This document shows positions 43,879 to 52,581 of a DNA stretch of 64,000 bases, one piece after another (within the stretch, counting starts at the first letter, position 1; the number at the start of each line of letters is the position of its first letter). The notes under the pieces were generated by a model. The model was not told the DNA's origin and made no database searches. It saw nothing but the letters and a program-made list of their open reading frames with translations. This DNA is from Chitinophaga hostae (GTDB lineage: Bacteria; Bacteroidota; Bacteroidia; Chitinophagales; Chitinophagaceae): positions 62,001 to 126,000 of the forward strand of contig NZ_JAGTXB010000012.1 in NCBI RefSeq assembly GCF_018224885.1, in the 5' to 3' direction. A program made the translations under genes and the position numbers.

Positions 43879-46182
43879 TCAGAAGCTGTAGGTGGCTGTC
43901 AGCATAGCGTTTCTCGGTGCGCCGGGAAACAACCGCTGGTAATTCTGTGCGCCTATCCAATAGGTTTTATCCAGTATATTATTGACATTGAGCCCGATCT
44001 GCATGTTACTTTTACCAGGTGTATAATACAACGCGAGGTCCAGCAGGGTATAGGCGGGTGTAAGGAAAGACCTGTCAAACCAGGGCACTTTATCTCCGGT
44101 GTACTGTATGCCCGCCCCGATACCCAGGTCTCTTAACACCCCGCCGGTCCTGAAGTTGTAGCGGGTCCAGAAGCTCGCACTGCTGTAAGGCGTGTTCTGT
44201 TTACGCGCGCCTTTCAATATGGGGTTGAAATCTTCCATGATCCTGGAATCGATATAACTATAGGAAGCGAACACCTGCCACTCAGGCAGCAGGTAGCCGG
44301 TCACATCTACTTCCAGCCCCCGGCTGCGTTCCGCGCCCCGGGTGATCATGGAGTCAGGGAAGGCGGGCAGGTTGGCATTCATCAGCAAGTTTTTCTGATT
44401 GATTTCGTATATCGCCGCATTAATATTCAGCCGGCCATCCCACAGCCTGGATTTGATGCCAAATTCTTTCAGGTCGCTGATAAGCGGTTTGAAACGGGAG
44501 GCCGACTGGTTGGTCCAGAAATAGCTGCCGGTGGAGGGCAGCAACGTAACGGTATTACTTTGGGGCTGATATCCCTGCAGGTAGGTGGCGTATACATTTA
44601 CCTGCCTGGTAACGCTATACGTAATGCCCATCCGCGGCAGCAGTTTGCTGTTGGTAAAAGACAGCGCAACGGGTGATTTGAAATTGGTGATATCTTCAAA
44701 CCATTCCTGGCGCAGGCCCAGTAACAGGAGCAGCTTATTCCAACGGAACTGTTCCTGCAGGTAGATCGCATTGGTGGTGGTGAGCGCTGCAGGAATGGCA
44801 ACAGAGGCATTCATATTGTAATCGCTGATATTCCGGATAATGTAAGATGGATTGTTCAGATCAAAATAGCTCACGTTGGGTTTGGGCAGCACCTGGTTAT
44901 TGTAGGTAATGGTCTGGTAATTTCCGGCATTACCAGGTACAAAAGAGGAGGCTACCGTACCGTCTTTTAAAAGAAATCCTCTCGCGGCATGCTGGCTGCC
45001 ACCTTTCATTTTGCGCCAGCTGTTCAGGTCATAGCCTGCCAGTAATTCGTGCTTCGATTCGCCGGTGGTAAAACGGAAGTTGAAATATACATTGACGTTA
45101 TCTGTATTCCAGTTTTGCTGCCGCTGCACAAACTGCATTCCCACCAAAGAGGGAATAGGTTCATTGCTAATGTTAACTGCATAGGTATTGTTGGTTCTGT
45201 GCTCCTGGAGATCTTCCTGCCAGGTTTGTTTCATATAGGCGGCATTAATACTGATCGCATCACTGAACTGGTGCGACAGGCTGCTGCTGATAATAAACTC
45301 CTTTGATTTGAAGAAGTCGCTGCTGGCGCCAAGATTCAGGCTTACCGGCGTGCTTTGCAGGTCCGTTTTACCCGCTATCGCGCCAAAGATGGGTTGTCCC
45401 CTGTCCAGGTTGCCTTCCATATCGCTGTAAATGATTTCAACGTTAATAGCGGTTCTTTTGTTAGGGATATAGGAAAACGAGGGTGATACCAGCAAAGCGT
45501 TATTACGCACCAGGTCCCGGTAACTCTGTGCACGCTGATAGGCGCCGTTGATACGATACAGTAATGTTTTTTCTTTATTGAGAGGTCCCGTAAAGTCCAG
45601 CGCGCCGCGAATGGTATTGAAGCTGCCGGCGCTCATACTGATTTCTTTCCTGTTAAAAGCCAGCGGCTTTTTGGTAACCAGGTTAATGCTGCCACCAGGG
45701 TCAACGCTCGAAAATGTGGCACTGGCCGGGCCTTTGAGTACTTCAATTCTTTCGATGTTGGCCATAAGCGGTTGCAGAAAGTAGTACTGCCGGGTACGCA
45801 TGCCATTAATGATTTGTCCCTCCTCATTCTGGCTGATACCCCTTATGGAATACTGGTTATAAAAACTGGATGGTATTACTCCGGGGATTACTTTCACCGC
45901 GTCTGCCAGTTGAAATGCCTGCCGGTCTTTAATCAGCTCTTTAGTAACCGTGCCGATAGCCTGCGGCAGTTCCCTGTTAAGTATGGCCGTCCTGGTAGCG
46001 CTGAAGCTGTATTCACTGTCGTATTTTTTGGCAGTGCGCCCGGTTACTTCCACCGCTTGCAGTTGTGCTGATGTTGATAACCGCCCGGAGGTATCAGCTG
46101 CAACAGTTTGTTTACCGGGTTGCTGACAGGAACCGGGTGAATATTTGCTGATGAATAATATCAGCAGAAGCAATTTTTTCAT
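43879..46182 (-). CDS. TonB-dependent receptor, siderophore/metallophore type
   Basis: The ATG at 46182 gives a signal peptide (LLLLILFISKYSPGSCQQ) and 767 residues; an outer in-frame start at 46242 adds 20. There is no SusC-like beta domain. The plug (about 60-180) shows QAIGTVTKELIKDRQAFQLADAVKVIPG, YSIRGISQNEEGQIINGMR and IERIEVLKGPASATFSSVDPGGSINLVTKKPL, all typical of FhuA/FpvA-like receptors. The barrel ends in AMLTATYSF. It would import a metal chelate in concert with TonB. Its place between an ABC ATPase and two permease genes, and next to MbnP/MbnH-like genes, suggests a copper chelate rather than iron, but this is inference. Confidence 0.92.
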   Translation of the reverse strand: MKKLLLLILFISKYSPGSCQQPGKQTVAADTSGRLSTSAQLQAVEVTGRTAKKYDSEYSFSATRTAILNRELPQAIGTVTKELIKDRQAFQLADAVKVIPGVIPSSFYNQYSIRGISQNEEGQIINGMRTRQYYFLQPLMANIERIEVLKGPASATFSSVDPGGSINLVTKKPLAFNRKEISMSAGSFNTIRGALDFTGPLNKEKTLLYRINGAYQRAQSYRDLVRNNALLVSPSFSYIPNKRTAINVEIIYSDMEGNLDRGQPIFGAIAGKTDLQSTPVSLNLGASSDFFKSKEFIISSSLSHQFSDAISINAAYMKQTWQEDLQEHRTNNTYAVNISNEPIPSLVGMQFVQRQQNWNTDNVNVYFNFRFTTGESKHELLAGYDLNSWRKMKGGSQHAARGFLLKDGTVASSFVPGNAGNYQTITYNNQVLPKPNVSYFDLNNPSYIIRNISDYNMNASVAIPAALTTTNAIYLQEQFRWNKLLLLLGLRQEWFEDITNFKSPVALSFTNSKLLPRMGITYSVTRQVNVYATYLQGYQPQSNTVTLLPSTGSYFWTNQSASRFKPLISDLKEFGIKSRLWDGRLNINAAIYEINQKNLLMNANLPAFPDSMITRGAERSRGLEVDVTGYLLPEWQVFASYSYIDSRIMEDFNPILKGARKQNTPYSSASFWTRYNFRTGGVLRDLGIGAGIQYTGDKVPWFDRSFLTPAYTLLDLALYYTPGKSNMQIGLNVNNILDKTYWIGAQNYQRLFPGAPRNAMLTATYSF

Positions 46183-46271
46183 GAGATGAATGAATGATTT
46201 ACCCTGCCTGCTTATCGCTGTTGTATGGCGCCGGCTTTCCACCGGTGAATGATTGGCATGGCTGCGTTATA

Positions 46272-46976
46272 TCAGATGGTTTCGAGATAGAGCTGTTGCA
46301 GCTCAATAGCAGAAATGCTGTTACTGTTAACGGTATGTATCAGGCTGCCTTGTTTCATAATACCTATGCGGGAACCCACATTTACTGCATTAAAGATGTC
46401 GTGCGTAGCCATGAAAATAGTTTTTCCATCAGCGGCGAGTTCTTGGCAGATAGTAGTGAATTCGGCTGTAGCCATGGGATCCAGCCCGCTGGTGGGTTCA
46501 TCCATAAAAATGACATCTGCATTTTTAGACAACGCAATGGCAATTCCCACCTTTTGACGCATCCCCTTGCTATAAGCTGCCAGCCGTTTGTGGTGTGCAG
46601 CTTCCTGTAACCCGGCTTTCTCCAGGAAAGCGGTCAATACTTCCGGTGGGTAGCTGAAACCGGCCAGCCGGCTAAAGAAATCGAGGTTTTCAATACCGTT
46701 TAAATTGCCATACAACTGCACCACTTCCGGGATATAGGCTATCATCTTTTTGGTGGCGGTATTGTTGGGCGTTACCTCAATACCGTTAATCAGCGCTTTC
46801 CCATCGCTGGCCTCGAGGAAGCCGAGGAACAGGTTAATAGTAGTGGTTTTGCCCGCACCATTTTGTCCCAGCAGGCAAAATATTTCTCCTGCATGAATAC
46901 TCAGCGACAATTGGCGGAGCGCCGTGTATTGCTGATAATGCTTAGTAAGATTAACAGCTTCTAATACGATTGACAT
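46272..46976 (-). CDS. ABC transporter ATP-binding protein
   Basis: A 234-residue nucleotide-binding domain. Walker A is GQNGAGKTT at 37-45, the signature is YSKGMRQ near 135-141, Walker B is VIFMDEP near 155-161 with SGLDP next, and the switch histidine is in IFMATHD. The short C-terminal extension is of the ABC-2 type (CcmA/NosF-like). It powers the two DUF3526 permeases encoded downstream in the same operon, with the TonB receptor gene in between. NosF-like systems export or move copper-related cargo in denitrifiers, one more hint toward metal handling. Confidence 0.93.
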   Translation of the reverse strand: MSIVLEAVNLTKHYQQYTALRQLSLSIHAGEIFCLLGQNGAGKTTTINLFLGFLEASDGKALINGIEVTPNNTATKKMIAYIPEVVQLYGNLNGIENLDFFSRLAGFSYPPEVLTAFLEKAGLQEAAHHKRLAAYSKGMRQKVGIAIALSKNADVIFMDEPTSGLDPMATAEFTTICQELAADGKTIFMATHDIFNAVNVGSRIGIMKQGSLIHTVNSNSISAIELQQLYLETI

Positions 46977-47132
46977 ATGATTGATTTGATTTGATACAAA
47001 TGAAGGACGCTACAAATGGAGACACGCCTACCGGTGCGCAGTAAACAGCACAAGAGAAAATATACCTGTGCATCATCTCAGATGCATGGCCGCATAATTC
47101 CTGCTACACCGGTGGTGCCGGTATTTACAGTA

Positions 47133-47480
47133 TCAGATAAAGAAAGAAGAAGGGGTAACAGCAGGGGAACCGCGTGTATCGCAGCGGAGTTTAACAATAC
47201 GGGGAATGCCCGTACAAAATACCCGGTAATATTGGTGATATACGGTAACCTGGATTTCTTCATGCGCATCATCTGCCGGCGTATAGGAAGAGTAGGCATG
47301 TTCACAAATGGAGCAGGAATGGCCGGCCTTTACCCATTGCTTCGCTGATGCCGGCAGTTTTTTGCCGGGGTGGAAGGCGGCTTCGCAGGCATGCGAATGC
47401 CAGAGTACTACCGGTGTGATGATAAATCCGTATAGTAACAACAGCAATATTGATAATATGCGCCTGCCGCGGCTGTTCAT
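47133..47480 (-). CDS. Small exported Cys/His-rich protein
   Basis: A 115-residue protein with an N-terminal hydrophobic segment (RILSILLLLLYGFIITPVVLW) followed by HSHACEA and, around residues 54-61, HSCSICEHAY. These closely spaced His and Cys residues look like a metal site. It is the first gene of the minus-strand ABC/TonB operon, 156 bases before the ATPase gene, and is divergent from another Met/His/Cys protein. I do not recognise a named family. The frame is short and the start is not proven. Confidence 0.6.
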   Translation of the reverse strand: MNSRGRRILSILLLLLYGFIITPVVLWHSHACEAAFHPGKKLPASAKQWVKAGHSCSICEHAYSSYTPADDAHEEIQVTVYHQYYRVFCTGIPRIVKLRCDTRGSPAVTPSSFFI

Positions 47481-47609
47481 CCCTGTTATTTAAATGAAAC
47501 AATGTTGCAAATATAGTGTTTCAGAAATTAATACGGTAGAAATTTTGAATGTATTTATACCGCCCGTATGGATAATACTGATTATCTAAATGATTGTCCG
47601 TTTCATTTT

Positions 47610-47641
47610 TGCATAAACCCCTTTTTAATCTATAATTTTGC
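47610..47641 (+). promoter_or_regulatory. Candidate promoter of the MbnP/MbnH operon
   Basis: TTG at 47610-47612 and a perfect -7 box TAATTTTG at 47634-47641 are 21 bases apart. A second -7-like box, TAGCTTTG, is at 47722-47729, closer to the start at 47758. Between them lies the palindrome TGCTGCC-TAA-GGCAGCA (47687-47703), which could be an operator for the second box or a leader hairpin for the first. Confidence 0.5.
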
Positions 47642-47757
47642 GGACTTAAAATATGCGGGGAGTACCTGTCAGCGGCTAACTTAATTTGCTGCCTAAGGCA
47701 GCAGATCCGGTATTTTATTAATAGCTTTGCAGGAAATTTAATAAACCAGGTAAGGAA

Positions 47758-48135
47758 ATGCGGAAACAAATGATAACGGTTTTTTTGATGCTGATCTGGC
47801 TCTGCCAGCTCTCAGGCCGTTATATTGTGATGCTCGACTTCTACGTAAACCAGGATTATATAGCAAAAAATCTTTGCGTAAATCGGAATAAGCCCCAAAT
47901 GCATTGCAACGGGAAGTGCCACCTTGCCAAAAAAATGAAGGAAGAAGATAGGAGAGACCAGGAAAACCCGGACCGGAAAACGGACAACAGGATGGAAATA
48001 TTTTATGCCCGCCTGTCTTATCCCGATTTCTTAAAACCTGTATTTACCAACATCACCCATTCATATCTTACACCTCATAATACAGGTACCCCCATTGATC
48101 AGCCTTCTGCGGTGTTCCGTCCCCCTATTGCTTAA
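47758..48135 (+). CDS. Small exported Met/His/Cys-rich protein, first gene of copper operon
   Basis: A 125-residue protein with an N-terminal hydrophobic signal or anchor (MITVFLMLIWLCQLSG). The central segment contains C40, then Q-M-H-C-N-G-K-C-H at 47-55, a dense Met/His/Cys patch of the kind that binds Cu(I). A highly charged stretch follows (KKMKEEDRRDQENPDRK). The C-terminus is rich in His, Thr and Pro. It begins the plus-strand operon that continues with MbnP-like and MbnH-like genes after 230 bases, and is divergent from the ABC/TonB operon. I know of no characterised role; the copper link is inferred from residues and neighbours. Confidence 0.65.
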   Translation: MRKQMITVFLMLIWLCQLSGRYIVMLDFYVNQDYIAKNLCVNRNKPQMHCNGKCHLAKKMKEEDRRDQENPDRKTDNRMEIFYARLSYPDFLKPVFTNITHSYLTPHNTGTPIDQPSAVFRPPIA

Positions 48136-48365
48136 GCACAGTTGTTTTAATTTCTTTTTCGTTACATGCTGTTCATGTACACGTAGCCACGTGTATGTAT
48201 TACTCCGCTGATGGCGGTAAAGATTGCTTTTGCCGGAAAATTATTCCTAGTAAATCTGTATGACCTGCAGGTAACGGATGGCTATTGCCTGGTCTTTTAT
48301 TTCATTACTCAATCATTCAACAGGGAGCTGTGTGAACCAGCAGCCCCGCTATTTAATTAATCGTC

Positions 48366-49187
48366 ATGTACAATATCAAACATTCCCTGTTAACCGCAGC
48401 TGTAGCAACCTGTTTCCTGGCCGCCTGCAAAAAGGATAATGCGGTTACGCCCGCAGGTGATAACACCGTGAAATCTACCTTGTCTATTCAGTTTGATAAT
48501 ATCGTGGGCGACAGGAATCTTCAGCTGAATACAGGTGTATATACCAATGCGGTTGGAGAAAAATTTACGATAGAACGTTTAAAATACTATATCACCAATA
48601 TCAGGGTGAAGAAATCCAATGGAGAAGAATTTGTAGTGCCGAAAGACAGCAGCTACTTCCTGGTTTCTGAAGCCGAGGCAGCTTCCCAGTTTGTAAAAGT
48701 GAAGGTACCTGAAGGGGAGTATGCGGCAGTCAGTTTTATCCTGGGAGTAGACAGTCTCAGCAGCGTAATGGATGTCAGGAAAAGAACAGGTGTATTAGAC
48801 CCGTCCGGTGGAATGGATGGAGGCATGTACTGGGAGTGGAATATGGGATACATCTTTTTTAAAATGGAAGGAACTTCAGACGTGGCGCCGGCGGATCCCA
48901 GCGGCAGGCATAATTTCAGGTATCATATCGGTGGTTTTGGCGGCTATAGCGCGCCTACAATAAATAATATCAAGACTATCAATATTGATCTCACAGCAGG
49001 CGGCATGGCCAAAGTACGGCAGGGGAGGGAAGCTAACGTGCACCTGATGGTCGACATCCTGAAAATGTTTAACGGCGCCACCAATGTCAGTATTGCAGCT
49101 CATCCCACCGTTATGTTCGGTGATTTCAGCACCAGTATCGCCAATAACTATACGAAGATGTTTTACCATGATCATACAGAGAACTAA
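48366..49187 (+). CDS. MbnP-like copper-binding lipoprotein
   Basis: A 273-residue lipoprotein (signal ending CFLAACKKD; Cys21). The mature protein has the MbnP family pattern: LSIQFDNIVGDRNLQLNTG, YTNAVGEKFTIERLKYYITNI, a middle MYWEWNMGYIFFKMEG around residues 154-169 whose tryptophans are characteristic, and HNFRYHIGGFGGY followed by DLTAGG. In methanotrophs MbnP binds copper and one Trp is oxidised to kynurenine by the di-haem partner MbnH. Here an MbnH-like gene follows after 17 bases, as in those operons. It should sit in the periplasm or on a membrane face. Confidence 0.85.
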   Translation: MYNIKHSLLTAAVATCFLAACKKDNAVTPAGDNTVKSTLSIQFDNIVGDRNLQLNTGVYTNAVGEKFTIERLKYYITNIRVKKSNGEEFVVPKDSSYFLVSEAEAASQFVKVKVPEGEYAAVSFILGVDSLSSVMDVRKRTGVLDPSGGMDGGMYWEWNMGYIFFKMEGTSDVAPADPSGRHNFRYHIGGFGGYSAPTINNIKTINIDLTAGGMAKVRQGREANVHLMVDILKMFNGATNVSIAAHPTVMFGDFSTSIANNYTKMFYHDHTEN

Positions 49188-49204
49188 CCAGAAAATTCAG
49201 GCAG

Positions 49205-50257
49205 ATGAATAAATTGCAATGGTGGCTATTAACCTGTTTTGGCGCGTTCCTGCTGGCTTGCAGTAAAAGTGAAAAAATTAAAGAGCAGGTAGTGGCATTT
49301 GCGGGATTTCAACAGCCGGCCGGATTTCCTTCACCGGCATATAAGTTTGCAAACAACAAGGTTACCAGGGAAGGGTTTGAATTAGGCCGGAAATTATTCT
49401 ATGAGCCGCGCTTTTCCCGGAATAATACTATTTCCTGCGGCTCCTGTCATTTGCAAACATCGGCATTTACCCATCATGGCCATGATATCAGTCATGGTAT
49501 TGATGACCGCCTGGGCAGCCGGAATTCACCGCCCATTATGAACCTGGCCTGGAATACCACGTTCATGTGGGATGGCGGTGTGTTTGACCTGGATCTGCAA
49601 CCGGTTGCCCCTATCACCAACTTTGTGGAAATGGATGAAACAGTGGGTAATGTGCTCGCGAAACTGAGAAATACGCCTCCTTATCCGGCGTTGTTCAAAA
49701 AGGCATTCGGTTCGGATAATATCACCACTGCCGACATGATGAAAGCATTGTCGCAGTTTATGGTGATGCTGGTAAGCGATCAATCGAAATATGATAGCGT
49801 AATGCGTAAACAAGGCGTAAGTTTTACGCCGGATGAACAACAGGGCTATGCTATATTTCAACAAAAATGCAGCACCTGCCACCAGGAACCTTTGTTCACA
49901 GATCAGTCGTTCCGGAACAACGGCATTACTCCCGGACCTAATAACGACGAGGGTCGCTATCCAATTACTTTAAATCCTGCCGATAAGTATAAGTTTAAAG
50001 TGCCAAGTCTGCGCAACCTGGCGTATACCGCGCCTTACATGCACGACGGCCGGTTTTATACTTTGCAGGGAGTATTGACACATTATAATTCGGAGGTAAC
50101 GGAGATGCCTACACTGGATCCGCTGTTGAAAGCGAATGGTAAGCCAGGCATATCACTTACTACAAACGAACAACAGCAACTGCTGGCATTCCTGAATACG
50201 TTAAATGATCAGCATTTCATAAAAGATGAACGTTTTTCCCAGGAAGCAATACAATAA
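49205..50257 (+). CDS. MbnH/MauG-like di-haem cytochrome c (peroxidase family)
   Basis: A 350-residue lipoprotein (Cys19 in LLACS) of the bacterial cytochrome c peroxidase superfamily. The two haem-binding motifs are C78-GS-C81-H82 and C222-ST-C225-H226. Other family features are RKLFYEPRFSRNN, RNSPPIMNLAWN, and YMHDGR near 278-283, in which the methionine may be an axial ligand. Next to an MbnP-like gene it is best read as MbnH, the enzyme that oxidises a tryptophan of MbnP, rather than a simple peroxidase. It acts in the periplasm. Confidence 0.88.
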   Translation: MNKLQWWLLTCFGAFLLACSKSEKIKEQVVAFAGFQQPAGFPSPAYKFANNKVTREGFELGRKLFYEPRFSRNNTISCGSCHLQTSAFTHHGHDISHGIDDRLGSRNSPPIMNLAWNTTFMWDGGVFDLDLQPVAPITNFVEMDETVGNVLAKLRNTPPYPALFKKAFGSDNITTADMMKALSQFMVMLVSDQSKYDSVMRKQGVSFTPDEQQGYAIFQQKCSTCHQEPLFTDQSFRNNGITPGPNNDEGRYPITLNPADKYKFKVPSLRNLAYTAPYMHDGRFYTLQGVLTHYNSEVTEMPTLDPLLKANGKPGISLTTNEQQQLLAFLNTLNDQHFIKDERFSQEAIQ

Positions 50258-50279
50258 CCACCCGATAAAAGAAGGATAG

Positions 50280-51206
50280 ATGAAAAAGATACTCCTAATA
50301 TTGATTTGCTTAATAACAGTTTGCTATGAAGCCCGCGCCTGTGATATTTGTGGCTGCGGTGTGGGAAGTTACTATATCGGTATTCTGCCTGATTTCAAAA
50401 AGAGATTTATAGGGCTGCGGTACCAGTACAAAACATTGCGTTCCCACCTGGGCCCCGGTGGTACCACTTCTTATCTCACCACCTACGAAACCTATCAGAC
50501 CGCCGAACTTTGGGGCGGATGGAATATCGGTAAGCGTTTCAGAGTACTGGGATTTTTGCCGGTGAACTTCAACAGCCGGGAAAACCAGGGCGCCACCATC
50601 AGCAAATCCGGTATCGGGGATATTGCCGTAGTGGGCTATTACCAGTTGTTCGACAAGCAACAAACAATTGGCGCCGGTCAGCTCCTGGTACAATCTTTAT
50701 GGATCGGTGGCGGTATCAAGGCGCCTACCGGGAAATACGAACCTGCGGAGCACAAGGAAAATGAAGATGCGCCTAACAATTTTCAGCTGGGTACTGCCAG
50801 CACCGACTTTACGCTAAATGCCATGTACGACGTAAGACTGATGGATGTAGGTATAAATGCGAACATGAGTTACAAGATCAATACGAACAATAAATATGAT
50901 TATCAGTATGGTAATAAATTTACGGCCAATGTGCTGGCATACTATAAAATAAAGGTGGCCAACAAGGTCATTGTGGCTCCCAATGCAGGGGTGTTGTATG
51001 AAACCGCCGGCAAAGATAAGGAAGCAAAAAAGTACACGGTGGACATCTCCGGCGGACATTCCCTGCTGGCCACTGTTGGATTGGAAGCTACGCTGGGAAC
51101 AATCTCCGTTGGTGGGAATTTCCAGCCGGTAATTTCTCAGCAGCTGGCAGAGCAACGGATGAAGGCGGGCAATCGCGCTATGGTACATGTTACCTGGTTA
51201 TTTTAA
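50280..51206 (+). CDS. Outer-membrane beta-barrel-like protein with N-terminal Cys motif
   Basis: A 308-residue protein with a signal peptide (ILLILICLITVCYEARA) and, directly at the presumed mature N-terminus, CDICGCG. The rest alternates hydrophobic and polar residues in strands with glycine turns (GLRYQYKTLRSH, AELWGGWNIGKRFRVLGFLPV, GIGDIAVVGYYQL, DVGINANMSYKINT) and ends in an aromatic residue (MVHVTWLF), as barrels do. Proteins of this kind are often encoded with MbnP/MbnH-like pairs. The CxxCxC at the free end could bind copper. It starts 22 bases after the MbnH-like gene in one operon. Confidence 0.75.
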   Translation: MKKILLILICLITVCYEARACDICGCGVGSYYIGILPDFKKRFIGLRYQYKTLRSHLGPGGTTSYLTTYETYQTAELWGGWNIGKRFRVLGFLPVNFNSRENQGATISKSGIGDIAVVGYYQLFDKQQTIGAGQLLVQSLWIGGGIKAPTGKYEPAEHKENEDAPNNFQLGTASTDFTLNAMYDVRLMDVGINANMSYKINTNNKYDYQYGNKFTANVLAYYKIKVANKVIVAPNAGVLYETAGKDKEAKKYTVDISGGHSLLATVGLEATLGTISVGGNFQPVISQQLAEQRMKAGNRAMVHVTWLF

Positions 51207-51230
51207 TATTTCACCTTATTAAGTTGCTAC

Positions 51231-52100
51231 ATGAATATGAAATCCGGCGACATCGCTGTTTTATCTATTGACATGTTTGAAACGGGTAATCACCTTTTCT
51301 GGATGGATCGTCTTGACGGTATACCTGGAAAGTATCCTTTATTGGAACATCCGCACAGACAAACATTCTATACGTTGCTGTGCATGGAGAACACAGCCGG
51401 TAACGTGGTGATAGATGGTGTTGGCATCCGGGTGGACCGGCCTAAAATTATATGCGTGAAGCCCGGCAGCATTTTTAGTATGGATGTTAACAGCGGGGCC
51501 AGTGGTACCATCATTTGTTTTACGGAAGACTTCTTTTCGTTGAGGTATAATAACAATGCCTTGTTTCATTTTTCTTTCATGAACCAGGAGCATAATAACG
51601 ATGTAAGCCTTGAAGAAAGTAAGTGTGCTGAATGGAAGTTGCTCTGCGGGTATATGCTGCAGGAATTTATCAGCCGGCAGAAAAATGTTGACAGCATATT
51701 GCGGTCATTTTTAAATATTTTGCTTTGCAACCTGGACAGACAATTTAACCCGGCTCCGCTAAATGAAAGGAAGCATAACAAAGAAGAGAAAATCAGGCAG
51801 TTTCAATCGCTGCTGGACGAGCATTTTGTAAAACATAAAACGCCTTCTTTCTATGCAGAGCAATTGAATATTACCACAAATTATATGAACAAAATTTGCA
51901 GAAAATATAAAGGCGTATCCAGTGGAGAATTGATCCGGAAAAGGGTCACTATTGAAGCACAGCGTTTACTGCACTATTCAGCCCGTTCAGTGGCAGAAAT
52001 ATCCATTGAGCTCGAATTTGAAAGCGTATCTTATTTTGTTACTTTCTTTAAAAAGAACACGGGGGTAACACCGGAAAGCTTCAGGAAACATCATCAATAG
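51231..52100 (+). CDS. AraC-family regulator of the copper operon
   Basis: A 289-residue protein with an N-terminal cupin-like sensor (YPLLEHPHRQTFYTLLCMENTAG, ICVKPGSIFSM) and a C-terminal AraC domain: FYAEQLNITTNYMNKICRKYKG as the first helix-turn-helix and VAEISIELEFESVSYFVTFFKKNTGVTPESFRKH as the second. It is the last gene of the MbnP/MbnH operon, 24 bases after the barrel gene, so it probably controls that operon, and perhaps the divergent ABC/TonB operon, from the palindrome in the shared control region. The sensor has several Cys, Met and His residues but no clear metal motif. Confidence 0.87.
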   Translation: MNMKSGDIAVLSIDMFETGNHLFWMDRLDGIPGKYPLLEHPHRQTFYTLLCMENTAGNVVIDGVGIRVDRPKIICVKPGSIFSMDVNSGASGTIICFTEDFFSLRYNNNALFHFSFMNQEHNNDVSLEESKCAEWKLLCGYMLQEFISRQKNVDSILRSFLNILLCNLDRQFNPAPLNERKHNKEEKIRQFQSLLDEHFVKHKTPSFYAEQLNITTNYMNKICRKYKGVSSGELIRKRVTIEAQRLLHYSARSVAEISIELEFESVSYFVTFFKKNTGVTPESFRKHHQ

Positions 52101-52238
52101 GTATAGATATGGTTGATTATTCTGTTAAAATAAGCATCCGGGTAGAGGTGCGTTCCGGCGATCGTATTACGGTGGTTAAAAAGCCGGCAGTTGTTAAACT
52201 TAATCTTAACTGATCATCTGTTTTTTCAAAAGAAGTAT

Positions 52239-52382
52239 ATGGAAACAAACGACGTTATAACCAGAAACGAAAAGAAATTTAGTCGCAGCAGAATCCTGGT
52301 AAAGATAATCCTGGTAATAGTCCTGGCACTGATCATTATTTTGCAGTATGACCATATTGTTGGTCTGCTAAGACATTTATAA
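52239..52382 (+). CDS. Small single-span membrane protein
   Basis: The ATG at 52239 opens a 47-residue frame: a charged N-terminus (NDVITRNEKKFSRSR) then one strong helix (ILVKIILVIVLALIIILQY) and a short basic end. The composition is that of a real small inner-membrane protein, but there is no homology I can name. A stem-loop follows at 52411-52449. Confidence 0.5.
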   Translation: METNDVITRNEKKFSRSRILVKIILVIVLALIIILQYDHIVGLLRHL

Positions 52383-52391
52383 ACGTCACGG

Positions 52392-52449
52392 GCTTTTAAC
52401 TGTTAGCATTTTAACAAATGCAGCGGATAGTTTTCGCTGTATTTGTTAA
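52392..52449. repeat. Second copy of dispersed repeat, ending in a stem-loop
   Basis: Bases 52392-52426 repeat the element at 14202-14238. The end of the copy forms a hairpin: arms TTAACAAATGCAGCG (52411-52425) and 52435-52449, one mismatch in 15, 9-base loop. No T-run follows, so it is at best a weak terminator for the small gene before it. Confidence 0.6.
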
Positions 52450-52487
52450 AGAAACAGCAGAAAAGCGCGGAAGCGTATTAAATACTC

Positions 52488-52516
52488 TTTAACAACGTTT
52501 TTATAGTTTATATTTG
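52488..52516 (+). promoter_or_regulatory. Promoter of the repeat protein gene
   Basis: A perfect -7 box TATATTTG at 52509-52516 with TTT at 52488-52490 as a weak -33 element (18-base spacing), 65 bases before the start codon at 52582. Confidence 0.5.
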
Positions 52517-52581
52517 TGGTGAAATATGATAGCCGTTCGCTATACCTTTTTTGTTTTGTTAACCTAATATGATCACCTAAA

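Noticed and set aside
43879..46182. Simple iron-siderophore receptor
   Set aside because: The sequence family would allow it, but the ABC-2 type transporter and the MbnP/MbnH-like neighbours point to copper. The iron reading is kept only as an alternative.
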